Of a DNA stretch of 6,213 bases, positions 1 through 5,577 are shown in pieces. This DNA comes from Sphingomonadales bacterium (GTDB taxonomy: Bacteria; Pseudomonadota; Alphaproteobacteria; Sphingomonadales; Sphingomonadaceae). The notes under the pieces are model-generated. The model was not told the origin of the DNA. It worked only from the letters and a program-made list of their open reading frames with translations, and did no database searches. The stretch lies in assembly GCA_013298745.1 (NCBI GenBank), contig JAAFIT010000158.1, positions 1 to 6,213 on the forward strand, in the 5' to 3' direction. Within the stretch, counting starts at the first letter, position 1. Each line of letters opens with the position of its first letter. Position numbers and translations under genes: made by a program.

Positions 1-779
1 TTCAACTCGCCACTCGAAAAACCGACGACGACCGTATCCTGCGCCACCGCCGGCGCCGCGGCACCGAGCAGGCCGGCGACTTCGACGGTGCCACTGACGT
101 TCCACACCGTTTCACCGGTTTCGGCGTTGAGCGCGAACAACTGGTTGTCAATGGTCAGCACATAGACGCGATTGCCATAGACGCTGGGGGCGCCGCGCAA
201 CGGCTCGCCGAGCGACTGGCGCCACAATTCCTTGCCGGTGCCAGCGTCGAAAGCGGCGGCAATGCCATAGCCGGTGGTGGCGAAAACCCGGCCATCGGCG
301 ACCGAAACGCCGCCGCCAAAGGCGGCATTGCTGTTGCGCTTCGGCAATGAGATGCGCGCCTGCCAGACGCTGCTGCCGGTCTTGGCGTCAAAGGCGCGGA
401 CATCGCCCGCCGTGTCCATCGTGAACACGCGGCCACCCGACACGACCGGCCCGGCGTTGAGGCGCCGCGTCCCGGTGCTGCCCTGGCCGATCGAGACACT
501 CCACGCTGGGCTGATTTTTTCCGGGAGCGCCGGATGGCCGTTGGATTTGGACGCAGAGCCGCCCGGCTGACCCCATTCCGGATTCGGGTCCGCCAGCGGC
601 AGCACGACCGCCATTTCGGCGAGCTCGGGCTCGGCCTGCGCCTTGGCTTCGAAATTGAGCACCGGAATGCGCTCGCCCGTGGTCAACGACTTGGGCTGAG
701 TCTTTTTGAAGACGCCGCAGCCGGACACGCCCAACGCGAGCGCGATGATGACGGCAAAAGCGGGTGATGGGTGTTTCAA
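1..779 (-). CDS. bamB: BamB, outer membrane assembly lipoprotein (3' end cut by window)
   Basis: BamB is the beta-propeller lipoprotein of the BAM complex, which folds and inserts beta-barrel proteins into the outer membrane. About 259 codons are visible; the family is usually about 380-450 residues, so the C-terminal third or more lies beyond position 1. Translation from a TTG at 779 begins LKHPSPAFAVIIAL and reaches the lipobox V-S-G-C with the lipidated Cys at residue 21. Residue +2 is Gly, not Asp, compatible with outer-membrane sorting. After a linker come PQQ-like propeller blades with the typical GRVF...FDAKTG..VW, GIAAAFDAGTGKELW and NQLFALNAETGETVW signatures, and FSSGEL at the cut end. 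No ATG exists near the lipoprotein signal. The TTG is chosen because AGGGA (788-792) lies 8 nt upstream and the signal peptide follows directly. The gene is 11 nt downstream of the TPR gene, and its ribosome-binding site overlaps that gene's stop codon, so the two are probably translationally coupled. Family assignment is secure; the start is likely. Confidence 0.9.
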   Translation of the reverse strand, partial: MKHPSPAFAVIIALALGVSGCGVFKKTQPKSLTTGERIPVLNFEAKAQAEPELAEMAVVLPLADPNPEWGQPGGSASKSNGHPALPEKISPAWSVSIGQGSTGTRRLNAGPVVSGGRVFTMDTAGDVRAFDAKTGSSVWQARISLPKRNSNAAFGGGVSVADGRVFATTGYGIAAAFDAGTGKELWRQSLGEPLRGAPSVYGNRVYVLTIDNQLFALNAETGETVWNVSGTVEVAGLLGAAAPAVAQDTVVVGFSSGEL

Positions 780-787
780 AACAACAG

Positions 788-792
788 TCCCT
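788..792 (-). promoter_or_regulatory. Ribosome binding site deciding the TTG start of bamB
   Basis: On the minus strand AGGGA lies 8 nt before the TTG at 779. Its first two bases are the last two of the TAG stop codon (793-791) of the upstream TPR gene, an arrangement typical of translational coupling. It supports the TTG start, since no ATG precedes the lipoprotein signal in frame. Confidence 0.55.
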
Positions 793-1552
793 ATGGTGCG
801 GGGGGTGCAGCGGCCGGTTGCGCCGGCGCCGGTTCCGCGGCAGCGCCATTGGCCTGACCCGGCTGCAATTTGAGCGTGCGTTCATCAACGCCGAGCGACA
901 GCGCCAGTTGCGCCGCACGACCGCGCAGGCCGGGCGAATTGTTCGTATCGATGACAATCGCGGTCAGCAGCGGCTTGGCCGCTTCGGGATTGCCGGCCTT
1001 GAGATGCGCCAATGCCGTCATTTCGGCAGCGATGCTGAACCACGGCGCGCCGGGGACGACCAGCGGCTTCAGGCGTTCGATGACCTTGGCCGGCGGCTGG
1101 GCATCGAAACCGAGGCGGACGGATTTGATGAGGGCGACATCGCGCAGCGGCTGCGGCGCCTTGGCATCGGCGGCAATGGCGTCGAGCAGCTTGATGGCGC
1201 GGGCGTTGTCGCCGGCCGCCACCGCATCGGACGCCAGAACCATCTGTGCCAGCGGCGCATAGCCGCCGGGGCCGTCCTTGGCGATGCGCTCCAGCGTCGG
1301 CCGCGCCTTGGCGCCTTCGCCGACATCGAGCTGTTCCGTCGCACGCGAAAATTCCTCGCCGGTGACGCCGGCCTTGACGGTGCCCTGTTCACGCCACCAC
1401 AGGAAACCCGCCAGCGCGGCAAGGCCCAGCACGACAATGGCAATGCCGATCTTGCCATAGCGCTGCCACAGCGACAGCACCTGATCGCGGCGCACGCCTT
1501 CGTCGACTTCGCGCAGAAAGGCTTCGTCGTTATCAATCGGGGTCACGGCCAA
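791..1552 (-). CDS. Membrane-anchored tetratricopeptide protein (YfgM-like, TPR_21 type)
   Basis: A 253-residue protein resembling the alphaproteobacterial YfgM-like proteins encoded beside bamB. In E. coli, YfgM is an ancillary SecYEG subunit linking translocation to periplasmic chaperones; transferring that role here is inference. The cytoplasmic head has the characteristic DNDEAFLREVDE and RRDQ sequence at residues 7-24. One transmembrane helix follows (about 33-53, GIAIVVLGLAALAGFLWW), then a periplasmic alpha-helical TPR-like region with repeated Ala-rich helices (about 65-215). The tail is low-complexity Ala/Pro (about 232-253). The open frame continues to a TTG at 1678 region, but the TTG at 1552 is preferred: it gives the usual short MAxTPxD N terminus and has GGAG at 1563-1566, 10 nt upstream. 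A GTG two codons later (1546) is the alternative. The gene is followed after 11 nt by bamB and is probably the first gene of that operon. Confidence 0.85.
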   Translation of the reverse strand: MAVTPIDNDEAFLREVDEGVRRDQVLSLWQRYGKIGIAIVVLGLAALAGFLWWREQGTVKAGVTGEEFSRATEQLDVGEGAKARPTLERIAKDGPGGYAPLAQMVLASDAVAAGDNARAIKLLDAIAADAKAPQPLRDVALIKSVRLGFDAQPPAKVIERLKPLVVPGAPWFSIAAEMTALAHLKAGNPEAAKPLLTAIVIDTNNSPGLRGRAAQLALSLGVDERTLKLQPGQANGAAAEPAPAQPAAAPPAP

Positions 1553-1562
1553 GGTCGGCAAG

Positions 1563-1566
1563 CTCC
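1563..1566 (-). promoter_or_regulatory. Ribosome binding site favouring the TTG start of the TPR gene
   Basis: GGAG on the minus strand, 10 nt before TTG 1552 and 16 nt before the alternative GTG 1546. The spacing favours the TTG. In-frame starts further upstream would add residues unlike the family N terminus. Confidence 0.45.
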
Positions 1567-1576
1567 AGGCTGGCGC

Positions 1577-1598
1577 GGGCCAACCCGCGGATTGGCCC
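1577..1598 (-). repeat. 22-bp near-perfect inverted repeat in the TPR-bamB leader
   Basis: On the minus strand the arms GGGCCAATCCG and CGGGTTGGCCC face each other with no spacer. Ten of the eleven positions are complementary and the remaining one is a T-G wobble in RNA. The repeat ends 24 nt before the TTG start of the TPR gene and 10 nt before its GGAG. It could be a transcription-factor operator, or an RNA hairpin near the ribosome-binding site once the leader is transcribed. It is not followed by a T-run, so it is not a terminator on this strand. Confidence 0.6.
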
Positions 1599-1681
1599 AT
1601 TGCGCAAAGGGTGCAATTGCCCGGCTGAATGCCCGATGACTGCCCAGAGATAAAGGTGTTTCTGAAACGCTGCCGCACTTA

Positions 1682-1713
1682 AACCGCTGCCGGCGCGGTC
1701 GCGCCAGGCGGTT
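1682..1713 (-). repeat. Two-tier hairpin in the gap downstream of the beta-helix gene
   Basis: Outer arms of 6 bp (1682-1687 with 1708-1713, AACCGC/GCGGTT) enclose an inner perfect 5-bp stem (1692-1696 with 1701-1705, GGCGC/GCGCC) with loop GGTC. In the minus direction it is followed by only three T residues and then AAG. It may therefore back up the stronger terminator at 1724-1742, or be a leader structure of the TPR-bamB transcript. Function is unresolved. Confidence 0.35.
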
Positions 1714-1723
1714 GATCGTCAGC

Positions 1724-1742
1724 AAAAGGCGCGATCGGCGCC
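1724..1742 (-). terminator. Rho-independent terminator of the beta-helix gene
   Basis: On the minus strand, two bases after the TGA of the beta-helix gene, a GGCGC stem (1742-1738) pairs with GCGCC (1732-1728) across a CGATC loop and is followed at once by TTTT (1727-1724). This is the classic stem plus T-tract layout, though the stem is only 5 bp. It implies that the beta-helix gene is a separate transcription unit and that TPR-bamB has its own promoter somewhere in about 1600-1723. Confidence 0.6.
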
Positions 1743-1744
1743 AA

Positions 1745-2644
1745 TCACTTGCAGCGTGACGAACCGGGATCACCGGACTGCTGAACGTCATTGCCGCAAA
1801 CTGTCGCGTCGGCGCCGGCGCGGATCACGGTCCGTTTGCCTGTCATCTGGCGCACGCGATTGTTGCTGATCCGAACATTGCTCGCCTCATTCATGGTGAT
1901 CGAGTGCAAACCTGTAATTTCAACATCATTGCCGTCGATCAGCACGTCAGTCACGGGGGCGTCGTTGCTGGCGTCCATTTGGCCAATGCCTTGCTGGGTA
2001 TTGCGCACAACATTTCCGACGATCTTCAACCCGTTGATCCCATCCCGAAACTGAAAGGCATCCTGGTGCCAACCGTCGGTCCAGACACCGCCCTGCGCTT
2101 CGCACACTTTTCTGGACAGGCCGTACGCCGTTTTTTCAGGCTGCAGACATTCCGTTTCCTTCATCGATACCTGGACCACGGTATTGTTGGAAAATTCCAG
2201 ATTGGACCCACCATTTGCGACAACGGCGTCACCACCAATTTCAAATCGGCTATTTCTAACAATGAAATTTACGGATTTATCAACGATCAAGGCTTTGTTT
2301 GTATTGATAAATCGAACGCCATCGATGGTGACATTTTCTGCGTCTTTCACCAGCGCACCGTAACCGCGCGGTCCAGGCATGGCTTCACCATCCTGGGATT
2401 CCAACGTACCGCCAAGCCAGTTTATGCCGCCGCCGCCAACAATGCGCAGGCCATGCACGACGGCCTGACTTGCATCTATTGTGATCGGCGGACTGAAAAC
2501 GCGCTCTATGGAAATACTTGGGCAATCTCCGGTCAAGGTGATTTCCGTTTCGACCGGGGAACTCGCCAATATTTCCGCAATAGTGACGCATGTTGCAACA
2601 ATACCCATAACACTCAACCCCAGGATATTTTCATATGACGGCAA
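1745..2644 (-). CDS. Right-handed parallel beta-helix repeat protein, function unknown
   Basis: A 299-codon frame with the repeating short-strand pattern of parallel beta-helix (PbH1) proteins. Successive coils include VVHGLRIVGGG, NVTIDGVRFINTNKALIV, NFIVRNSRFEIGGDAVV, NLEFSNNTV, GLKIVGNVVRNTQQGI, DVLIDGNDVEITGL and NVRISNNRV. The fold is common in polysaccharide lyases, epimerases and adhesins, but I recognise no specific family. Residues 7-27 are hydrophobic and end ILA-SS, so a signal peptide or anchor is likely, although the n-region lacks positive charge. An insert at about 160-200 holds Cys166 and Cys181 and a GWHQDAFQF segment (191-199). The start is unclear: TTG 2644 has no ribosome-binding site. 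ATG 2608 follows GGGG/GAG but truncates the hydrophobic segment. ATG 2634 (MKISWG) is out of frame by one base, which suggests a frameshift in the GGGG run at 2618-2621. GC content is well below that of the neighbours, and a terminator follows. The gene is probably acquired horizontally. Confidence 0.75.
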   Translation of the reverse strand: MPSYENILGLSVMGIVATCVTIAEILASSPVETEITLTGDCPSISIERVFSPPITIDASQAVVHGLRIVGGGGINWLGGTLESQDGEAMPGPRGYGALVKDAENVTIDGVRFINTNKALIVDKSVNFIVRNSRFEIGGDAVVANGGSNLEFSNNTVVQVSMKETECLQPEKTAYGLSRKVCEAQGGVWTDGWHQDAFQFRDGINGLKIVGNVVRNTQQGIGQMDASNDAPVTDVLIDGNDVEITGLHSITMNEASNVRISNNRVRQMTGKRTVIRAGADATVCGNDVQQSGDPGSSRCK

Positions 2645-2684
2645 TCAGTGAATAGTCAGCAGCGGTGCTTGTCGAAAGACGCTC

Positions 2685-2714
2685 ATCATGCGCCCAGGCT
2701 GATTTGTTTGGCAA
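2685..2714 (-). promoter_or_regulatory. Possible sigma-70-type promoter for the beta-helix gene
   Basis: On the minus strand TTGCCA (2714-2709, 5 of 6 matches to TTGACA) and CATGAT (2690-2685, 4 of 6 to TATAAT) are separated by 18 bp. The position is about 40 bp upstream of the frame's TTG 2644. It lies in the 160-bp gap (2645-2804) between panB and the beta-helix gene, which otherwise shows only a CCCCGGGG palindrome (2747-2754). The match is modest and purely by eye. Confidence 0.3.
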
Positions 2715-2804
2715 GAATTTTGATGGCACGACGTACGACAGGCGTTCCCCGGGGTCGCGGGCAGCCAGACCACGACAAACGCTAACGAAAAGCGCTCCCC
2801 TGCA

Positions 2805-3656
2805 TCAGCGGTAAAGCTGCTTCTCGCTCGGGAACTGTCGCTCGCGCACCGCTGTGGCATAGGTCGCCGCCGCCGAGTCAATCCGCACCGCCAGATCGTC
2901 GAAGCGTTCGACAAAGCGCGGCACCCGCTCGAACATGCCGAGCATGTCGTCGACCACCAGCACCTGGCCATCGCAGGCAGGCGACGCGCCGATGCCGATC
3001 GTCGGGCACGCCACAGTCTCGGTGATCCGACGGGCCAGCGGCTCGACAACACCTTCCACGACCAGGGCAAAGGCACCTGCTTCGGCCACCGCCACGGCAT
3101 CGGCGAGGATGGTCGCGGCTTCCGCCTCGCTGCGGCCGCGGGCGCCATAGCCGCCGAGCGCGTTGACCGCCTGCGGCGTCAGCCCGACATGCGCCATCAC
3201 CGGGATGCCGCGCCGCGAAAGAAAGCTGATGGTTTCGGCCATGGCGGTGCCGCCCTCCAGCTTCACCGCCGCTGCGCCGGTTTCCTTCATCACCCGCGCC
3301 GCGCTTTCAAAGGCGGCTTGCGGTGAGGCTTCATAGCTGCCGAACGGCAGATCGACGACGACGACCGAATGATAGGAGCCGCGCACCACCGCCGCGCCAT
3401 GCGCGATCATCATGTCGAGCGTCACCTTGACGGTGGTATCGAGGCCGTAAATCACCTGACCGAGCGAATCCCCGACGAGCAGCAGGTCGCAATGCTTGTC
3501 GAGCAACTGCGCCATCCGCGCCGTATAGGCGGTCAGCATGACAATCGGCTCGGCATTCTTGCGTTTGGCGATCGCCGGCACGGTCAAGCGCCGCAACGGC
3601 TCCGGCACCGGATGGGCGCGGCTGGTCGAAGTATCGAGCGTGAAGGTGGTGGACAT
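2805..3656 (-). CDS. panB: Ketopantoate hydroxymethyltransferase PanB
   Basis: PanB (3-methyl-2-oxobutanoate hydroxymethyltransferase, EC 2.1.2.11) transfers a hydroxymethyl group from 5,10-methylene-tetrahydrofolate to alpha-ketoisovalerate, giving ketopantoate. This is the first committed step of pantothenate and CoA synthesis in the cytoplasm. The 283-residue product is close to the usual 260-285. Family landmarks are all present: [10 protein letters not shown] (41-50) and VGDSLG with the metal-binding Asp63 (E. coli Asp45). VDLPFGSY carries Asp102 (Asp84), VKLEGG carries Lys132 and Glu134, and [17 protein letters not shown] follows. VVEG has Glu201, aligned with the catalytic base Glu181, and GIGAS..CDGQVLV completes the set. 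The ATG at 3656 gives a normal N terminus; the frame runs on to 3821, but those extra residues are unlike PanB. The ribosome-binding site is weak. The gene is 131 nt after the EVE gene and is probably transcribed separately, although read-through is possible. Confidence 0.95.
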   Translation of the reverse strand: MSTTFTLDTSTSRAHPVPEPLRRLTVPAIAKRKNAEPIVMLTAYTARMAQLLDKHCDLLLVGDSLGQVIYGLDTTVKVTLDMMIAHGAAVVRGSYHSVVVVDLPFGSYEASPQAAFESAARVMKETGAAAVKLEGGTAMAETISFLSRRGIPVMAHVGLTPQAVNALGGYGARGRSEAEAATILADAVAVAEAGAFALVVEGVVEPLARRITETVACPTIGIGASPACDGQVLVVDDMLGMFERVPRFVERFDDLAVRIDSAAATYATAVRERQFPSEKQLYR

Positions 3657-3776
3657 GGGTGTTTTCCGGCGTTTTCCTGGGGCGTTCCCCTGCCCGCATT
3701 GCCCCGGCAAGGCAAGGCGGATGAGGCGTGGCAGAAAAGGAGGGAAACCGATATTTCCTGCCCTGTCCGGGCGGCG

Positions 3777-3794
3777 AAAAAGCGCTGTTACAGC
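3777..3794 (-). terminator. Possible terminator whose loop is the EVE gene stop codon
   Basis: On the minus strand GCTG (3794-3791) and CAGC (3787-3784) flank the TAA stop codon (3790-3788) as a 3-nt loop, followed by GC and TTTTT (3781-3777). The stem is only 4 bp, so termination would be weak. A wider pairing of GGCGG with the CCGCC beyond the T-run is an alternative structure. The rest of the 131-bp gap to panB shows nothing firm. Confidence 0.3.
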
Positions 3795-4192
3795 CCGCCA
3801 AGCTCCAGAATCACATCCCATTCGGCATCCGTAATGGGCGCCACCGACAGCCGAAATTGTCGGAACATCGCCATTTCTGCCAGCCGCGGCTCGGCTTTCA
3901 TGGCGGCAAGCGTCACAGCGCGCGGCAAAACCCGCACTGGCGCGACAGTGACCGACGGAAACCGGCCCTTGGGATCGCTCGGATCGATGAAATGCTCGCC
4001 CGCAACCCGCGCGATGCCGACGACGGCGAGCCCTTCATTGCTGTGATAGAACAGCAATTCGTCGTCGATCTTCATCGAACGCAGGTAAATCGCCGCCTGA
4101 TTGTTGCGAACCCCGTCCCAGATCGTCGATCCATCGCGGATCAGATCGTCGAAACTGTATTTGAACGGCTCGGATTTCACCAACCAGTGCAT
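3788..4192 (-). CDS. EVE domain-containing protein
   Basis: A 134-residue protein that is essentially one EVE domain (PUA-like fold, same superfamily as human THYN1). EVE domains are thought to bind modified bases in DNA or RNA; the ligand of stand-alone bacterial members is not established. Landmarks are WLVKSEP (3-9), YSFDDL (13-18), WDGVRNNQA (25-33, the family usually has WDGVRNxQA), [12 protein letters not shown] (40-51) and RQFRLSV.P...EW at the C-terminal end. Length matches the family. The start is the ATG at 4192, whose A is also the last base of the TGA of the upstream gene (TGATG). GGGAG (4204-4200) lies 7 nt upstream, inside that gene. The two are therefore almost certainly co-translated. 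The TTG one codon earlier is less likely. Confidence 0.9.
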   Translation of the reverse strand: MHWLVKSEPFKYSFDDLIRDGSTIWDGVRNNQAAIYLRSMKIDDELLFYHSNEGLAVVGIARVAGEHFIDPSDPKGRFPSVTVAPVRVLPRAVTLAAMKAEPRLAEMAMFRQFRLSVAPITDAEWDVILELGGL

Positions 4193-4554
4193 CAATGCGC
4201 TCCCTTTTGGGCCAGGGACGCGCTGTAGACATCGGGTTTGAACCCCGCCAGCAGCAGATTGTCGCCCACCAGCATCGGCCGCTTGATCATCGAAGGCTGC
4301 GCCTGCATCAGCGCGACAGCCTTTTCAGCCGTGATATCGGCCTTGTCGGCATCCGGCAGCGCCCGAAATGTCGTGCCGGAACGGTTGAGCACCACCTCCC
4401 ACCCCAGCGTCGCCACCCAGGACCGCAGCGTTTCCGCGTCGATTCCGAGCGTTTTATAGTCATGGAAGGCGTAATCAACGCCGTTGGCATCGAGCCAGAC
4501 GCGCGCTTTCTTCACCGTATCGCAGTTCTTGATGCCGTACATTGTCAGGGTCAC
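4192..4554 (-). CDS. YffB/Spx/ArsC-family thioredoxin-fold reductase
   Basis: A 120-residue ArsC-superfamily protein, closest by eye to the YffB/Spx-MgsR type. It opens with a beta-strand and TMYGIKNCDTVKKARVWLD (from residue 4). The single Cys11 sits where ArsC has its catalytic Cys, without a CXXC pair. FHDYK, the NRSGTTFRALPDADK segment (family N-R-x-G-T-T-x-R) and IKRPMLV with the conserved Arg-Pro follow. YffB has been described as a glutathione-linked reductase, but the physiological substrate is unknown; arsenate reduction is not implied. The GTG at 4554 is chosen as start because GGAG (4561-4564) is 6 nt upstream. ATG 4542 would be 18 nt from it and would trim the first strand. The frame also opens with a TTG at 4572 that overlaps the upstream stop. 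It lies 14 nt after the crotonase gene and overlaps the EVE gene by one base. Confidence 0.88.
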   Translation of the reverse strand: MTLTMYGIKNCDTVKKARVWLDANGVDYAFHDYKTLGIDAETLRSWVATLGWEVVLNRSGTTFRALPDADKADITAEKAVALMQAQPSMIKRPMLVGDNLLLAGFKPDVYSASLAQKGAH

Positions 4555-4568
4555 GAGGTTCTCCGCCG

Positions 4569-5405
4569 TCAATCAGCGGCTAATTGCCCCGACAGATCAG
4601 CAATGCGCAACTCACCTTCGCGGGTCTGGCCGCCGATTTCGAGGAAGCGCGCCATCGCGGCACGCGCGTCAGGCGTGCGGATGCTGGTCTGGAAGAGGAA
4701 GGACTCGGCCGCCAACCCCTCGGCAAGCGGCAGATCGGCGCCGTTGATCGCCTGTTTTGCGAGCCTGACGGCATCGGCAGGGAAGCTCGCGATGCGGTTT
4801 GCGAGGCCGGACACGAAGCTTTCGATGCCATCGGCCGGGAGCGCACGGTTGAGCCAGCCCCATTGCACCGCGGTTTCGGCATCAAGATCATTGCCCGACA
4901 GGATGATTTCGAGCGCCCGCGCCCGCCCGACCAGCCGCGGCAGCAACTGCGTGCCGGTGCCGCCGGGCAATATCCCCAGCGGAACCTCCATCTGGTTGAT
5001 GATGGTCTTGCCCGAAACCCCAAAACGCATGTCGAAATTCATCGAAAGTTCGGCGCCGCCGCCGCCGACACGCCCCTCGATCTGGGCGATGGTGACAATA
5101 TCCATGCTGGCAAAACGCCGGCACATCGCGTGCCAGGCATTGGGTCCGGCGTCACGGCGCGCCGGTTCATCGACCGGGAAGGCCAGAATCGCCGCCACAT
5201 CGAAGTGCGCCAGGAAGAAATCCGGGTCGGCGCTCTTCAGAATGAACACGCCAGTCTCGCGATCAGCCTCCAGTTCCTCGGCCAGCCGCGCCAGTTCGCC
5301 GAACAGATCGAGCGTGACGATGTTGATCGGCGGTGCCGCCACCGTCGCCGTGAGCACCCGCCCCGCCCGCGCGAAGCGGATCAGATGATAATCGCTGTAA
5401 GCCAT
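4569..5405 (-). CDS. Crotonase-fold enoyl-CoA hydratase/isomerase family protein
   Basis: A 278-residue member of the crotonase superfamily, which acts on acyl-CoA thioesters in the cytoplasm. The expected core is present: the NIVTLDLFGEL region (28-38) and an oxyanion-hole segment DFFLAHFDV (62-70). Next comes IEGRVGGGGAELSMNFDMRF (109-128) with Glu119 at the position of catalytic Glu144 of rat hydratase. Then QMEVPLGILPGG.GTQLLPRLVGR has Glu140 at the position of Glu164, followed by GNDLDAETAVQWGWLNRAL. Keeping both Glu residues fits hydratase chemistry, but substrate and pathway cannot be told from sequence. The Gly usual in the first oxyanion segment is His67. The ATG at 5405 has a perfect AGGAGG 4 nt upstream; the frame extends to 5852 through the divergent copA gene, which is clearly not coding on this strand. 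It is the first gene of the operon with the YffB-like and EVE genes. Confidence 0.9.
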   Translation of the reverse strand: MAYSDYHLIRFARAGRVLTATVAAPPINIVTLDLFGELARLAEELEADRETGVFILKSADPDFFLAHFDVAAILAFPVDEPARRDAGPNAWHAMCRRFASMDIVTIAQIEGRVGGGGAELSMNFDMRFGVSGKTIINQMEVPLGILPGGTGTQLLPRLVGRARALEIILSGNDLDAETAVQWGWLNRALPADGIESFVSGLANRIASFPADAVRLAKQAINGADLPLAEGLAAESFLFQTSIRTPDARAAMARFLEIGGQTREGELRIADLSGQLAAD

Positions 5406-5409
5406 GGTC

Positions 5410-5415
5410 CCTCCT
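5410..5415 (-). promoter_or_regulatory. Consensus ribosome binding site fixing the crotonase start
   Basis: A full AGGAGG on the minus strand, 4 nt before the ATG at 5405. It is the strongest Shine-Dalgarno sequence in the window and rules out the in-frame starts further upstream, which would overlap the divergent gene. Confidence 0.7.
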
Positions 5416-5507
5416 GGTCGCCGGACAGGCTGCGCCGCCGCCAACGCCCGCGCAAGCTCGTCGTTTTGGCGATGCCGCCCGTGGCCCTTTGCCGCCCGTC
5501 GCCGGCC

Positions 5508-5536
5508 TTTGCGCGCTACCCGGGTGGGCCTATAAG
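5508..5536 (+). promoter_or_regulatory. Possible copA promoter with a palindrome in its spacer
   Basis: TATAAG (5531-5536, 5 of 6 to TATAAT) lies about 42 bp before the copA start. The corresponding -35 (TTTGCG at 5508, 17-bp spacer) is poor. The spacer contains the perfect 8-bp palindrome ACCCGGGT (5518-5525), a position where MerR-family activators bind. The AT-rich block 5531-5562 is the only such block in the 172-bp divergent gap (5406-5577). The rest of the gap is very GC-rich, and I see no convincing promoter for the crotonase operon in it. Confidence 0.3.
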
Positions 5537-5577
5537 CAGCTTTATCCGCTGTTTTTTGACAAGAATCCGAAACGCCG

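Noticed and set aside
764..1639. A long plus-strand open frame opposite the TPR gene (Arg/Gln/Gly-rich).
   Set aside because: Composition is typical of antisense shadows in high-GC DNA, and the minus strand encodes a recognisable membrane TPR protein.
1904..2638. A 244-codon open frame on the plus strand opposite the beta-helix gene.
   Set aside because: It mirrors the beta-helix frame, has no recognisable domain, and the minus-strand frame shows clear beta-helix repeats.
2776..2799. A possible weak terminator after panB (CGCT/AGCG arms followed by TTTGT on the minus strand).
   Set aside because: The stem is only 4-5 bp with a 7-nt loop and an interrupted T-run; not enough to call.
3660..3681. 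A GGAAAAC direct repeat just before the panB start on the minus strand.
   Set aside because: Two 7-bp copies are easily due to chance, and no known operator matches.
5556..5561. A perfect TTGACA on the plus strand just before copA.
   Set aside because: No -10 element lies 16-19 bp downstream, and a promoter there would start transcription inside the coding region.
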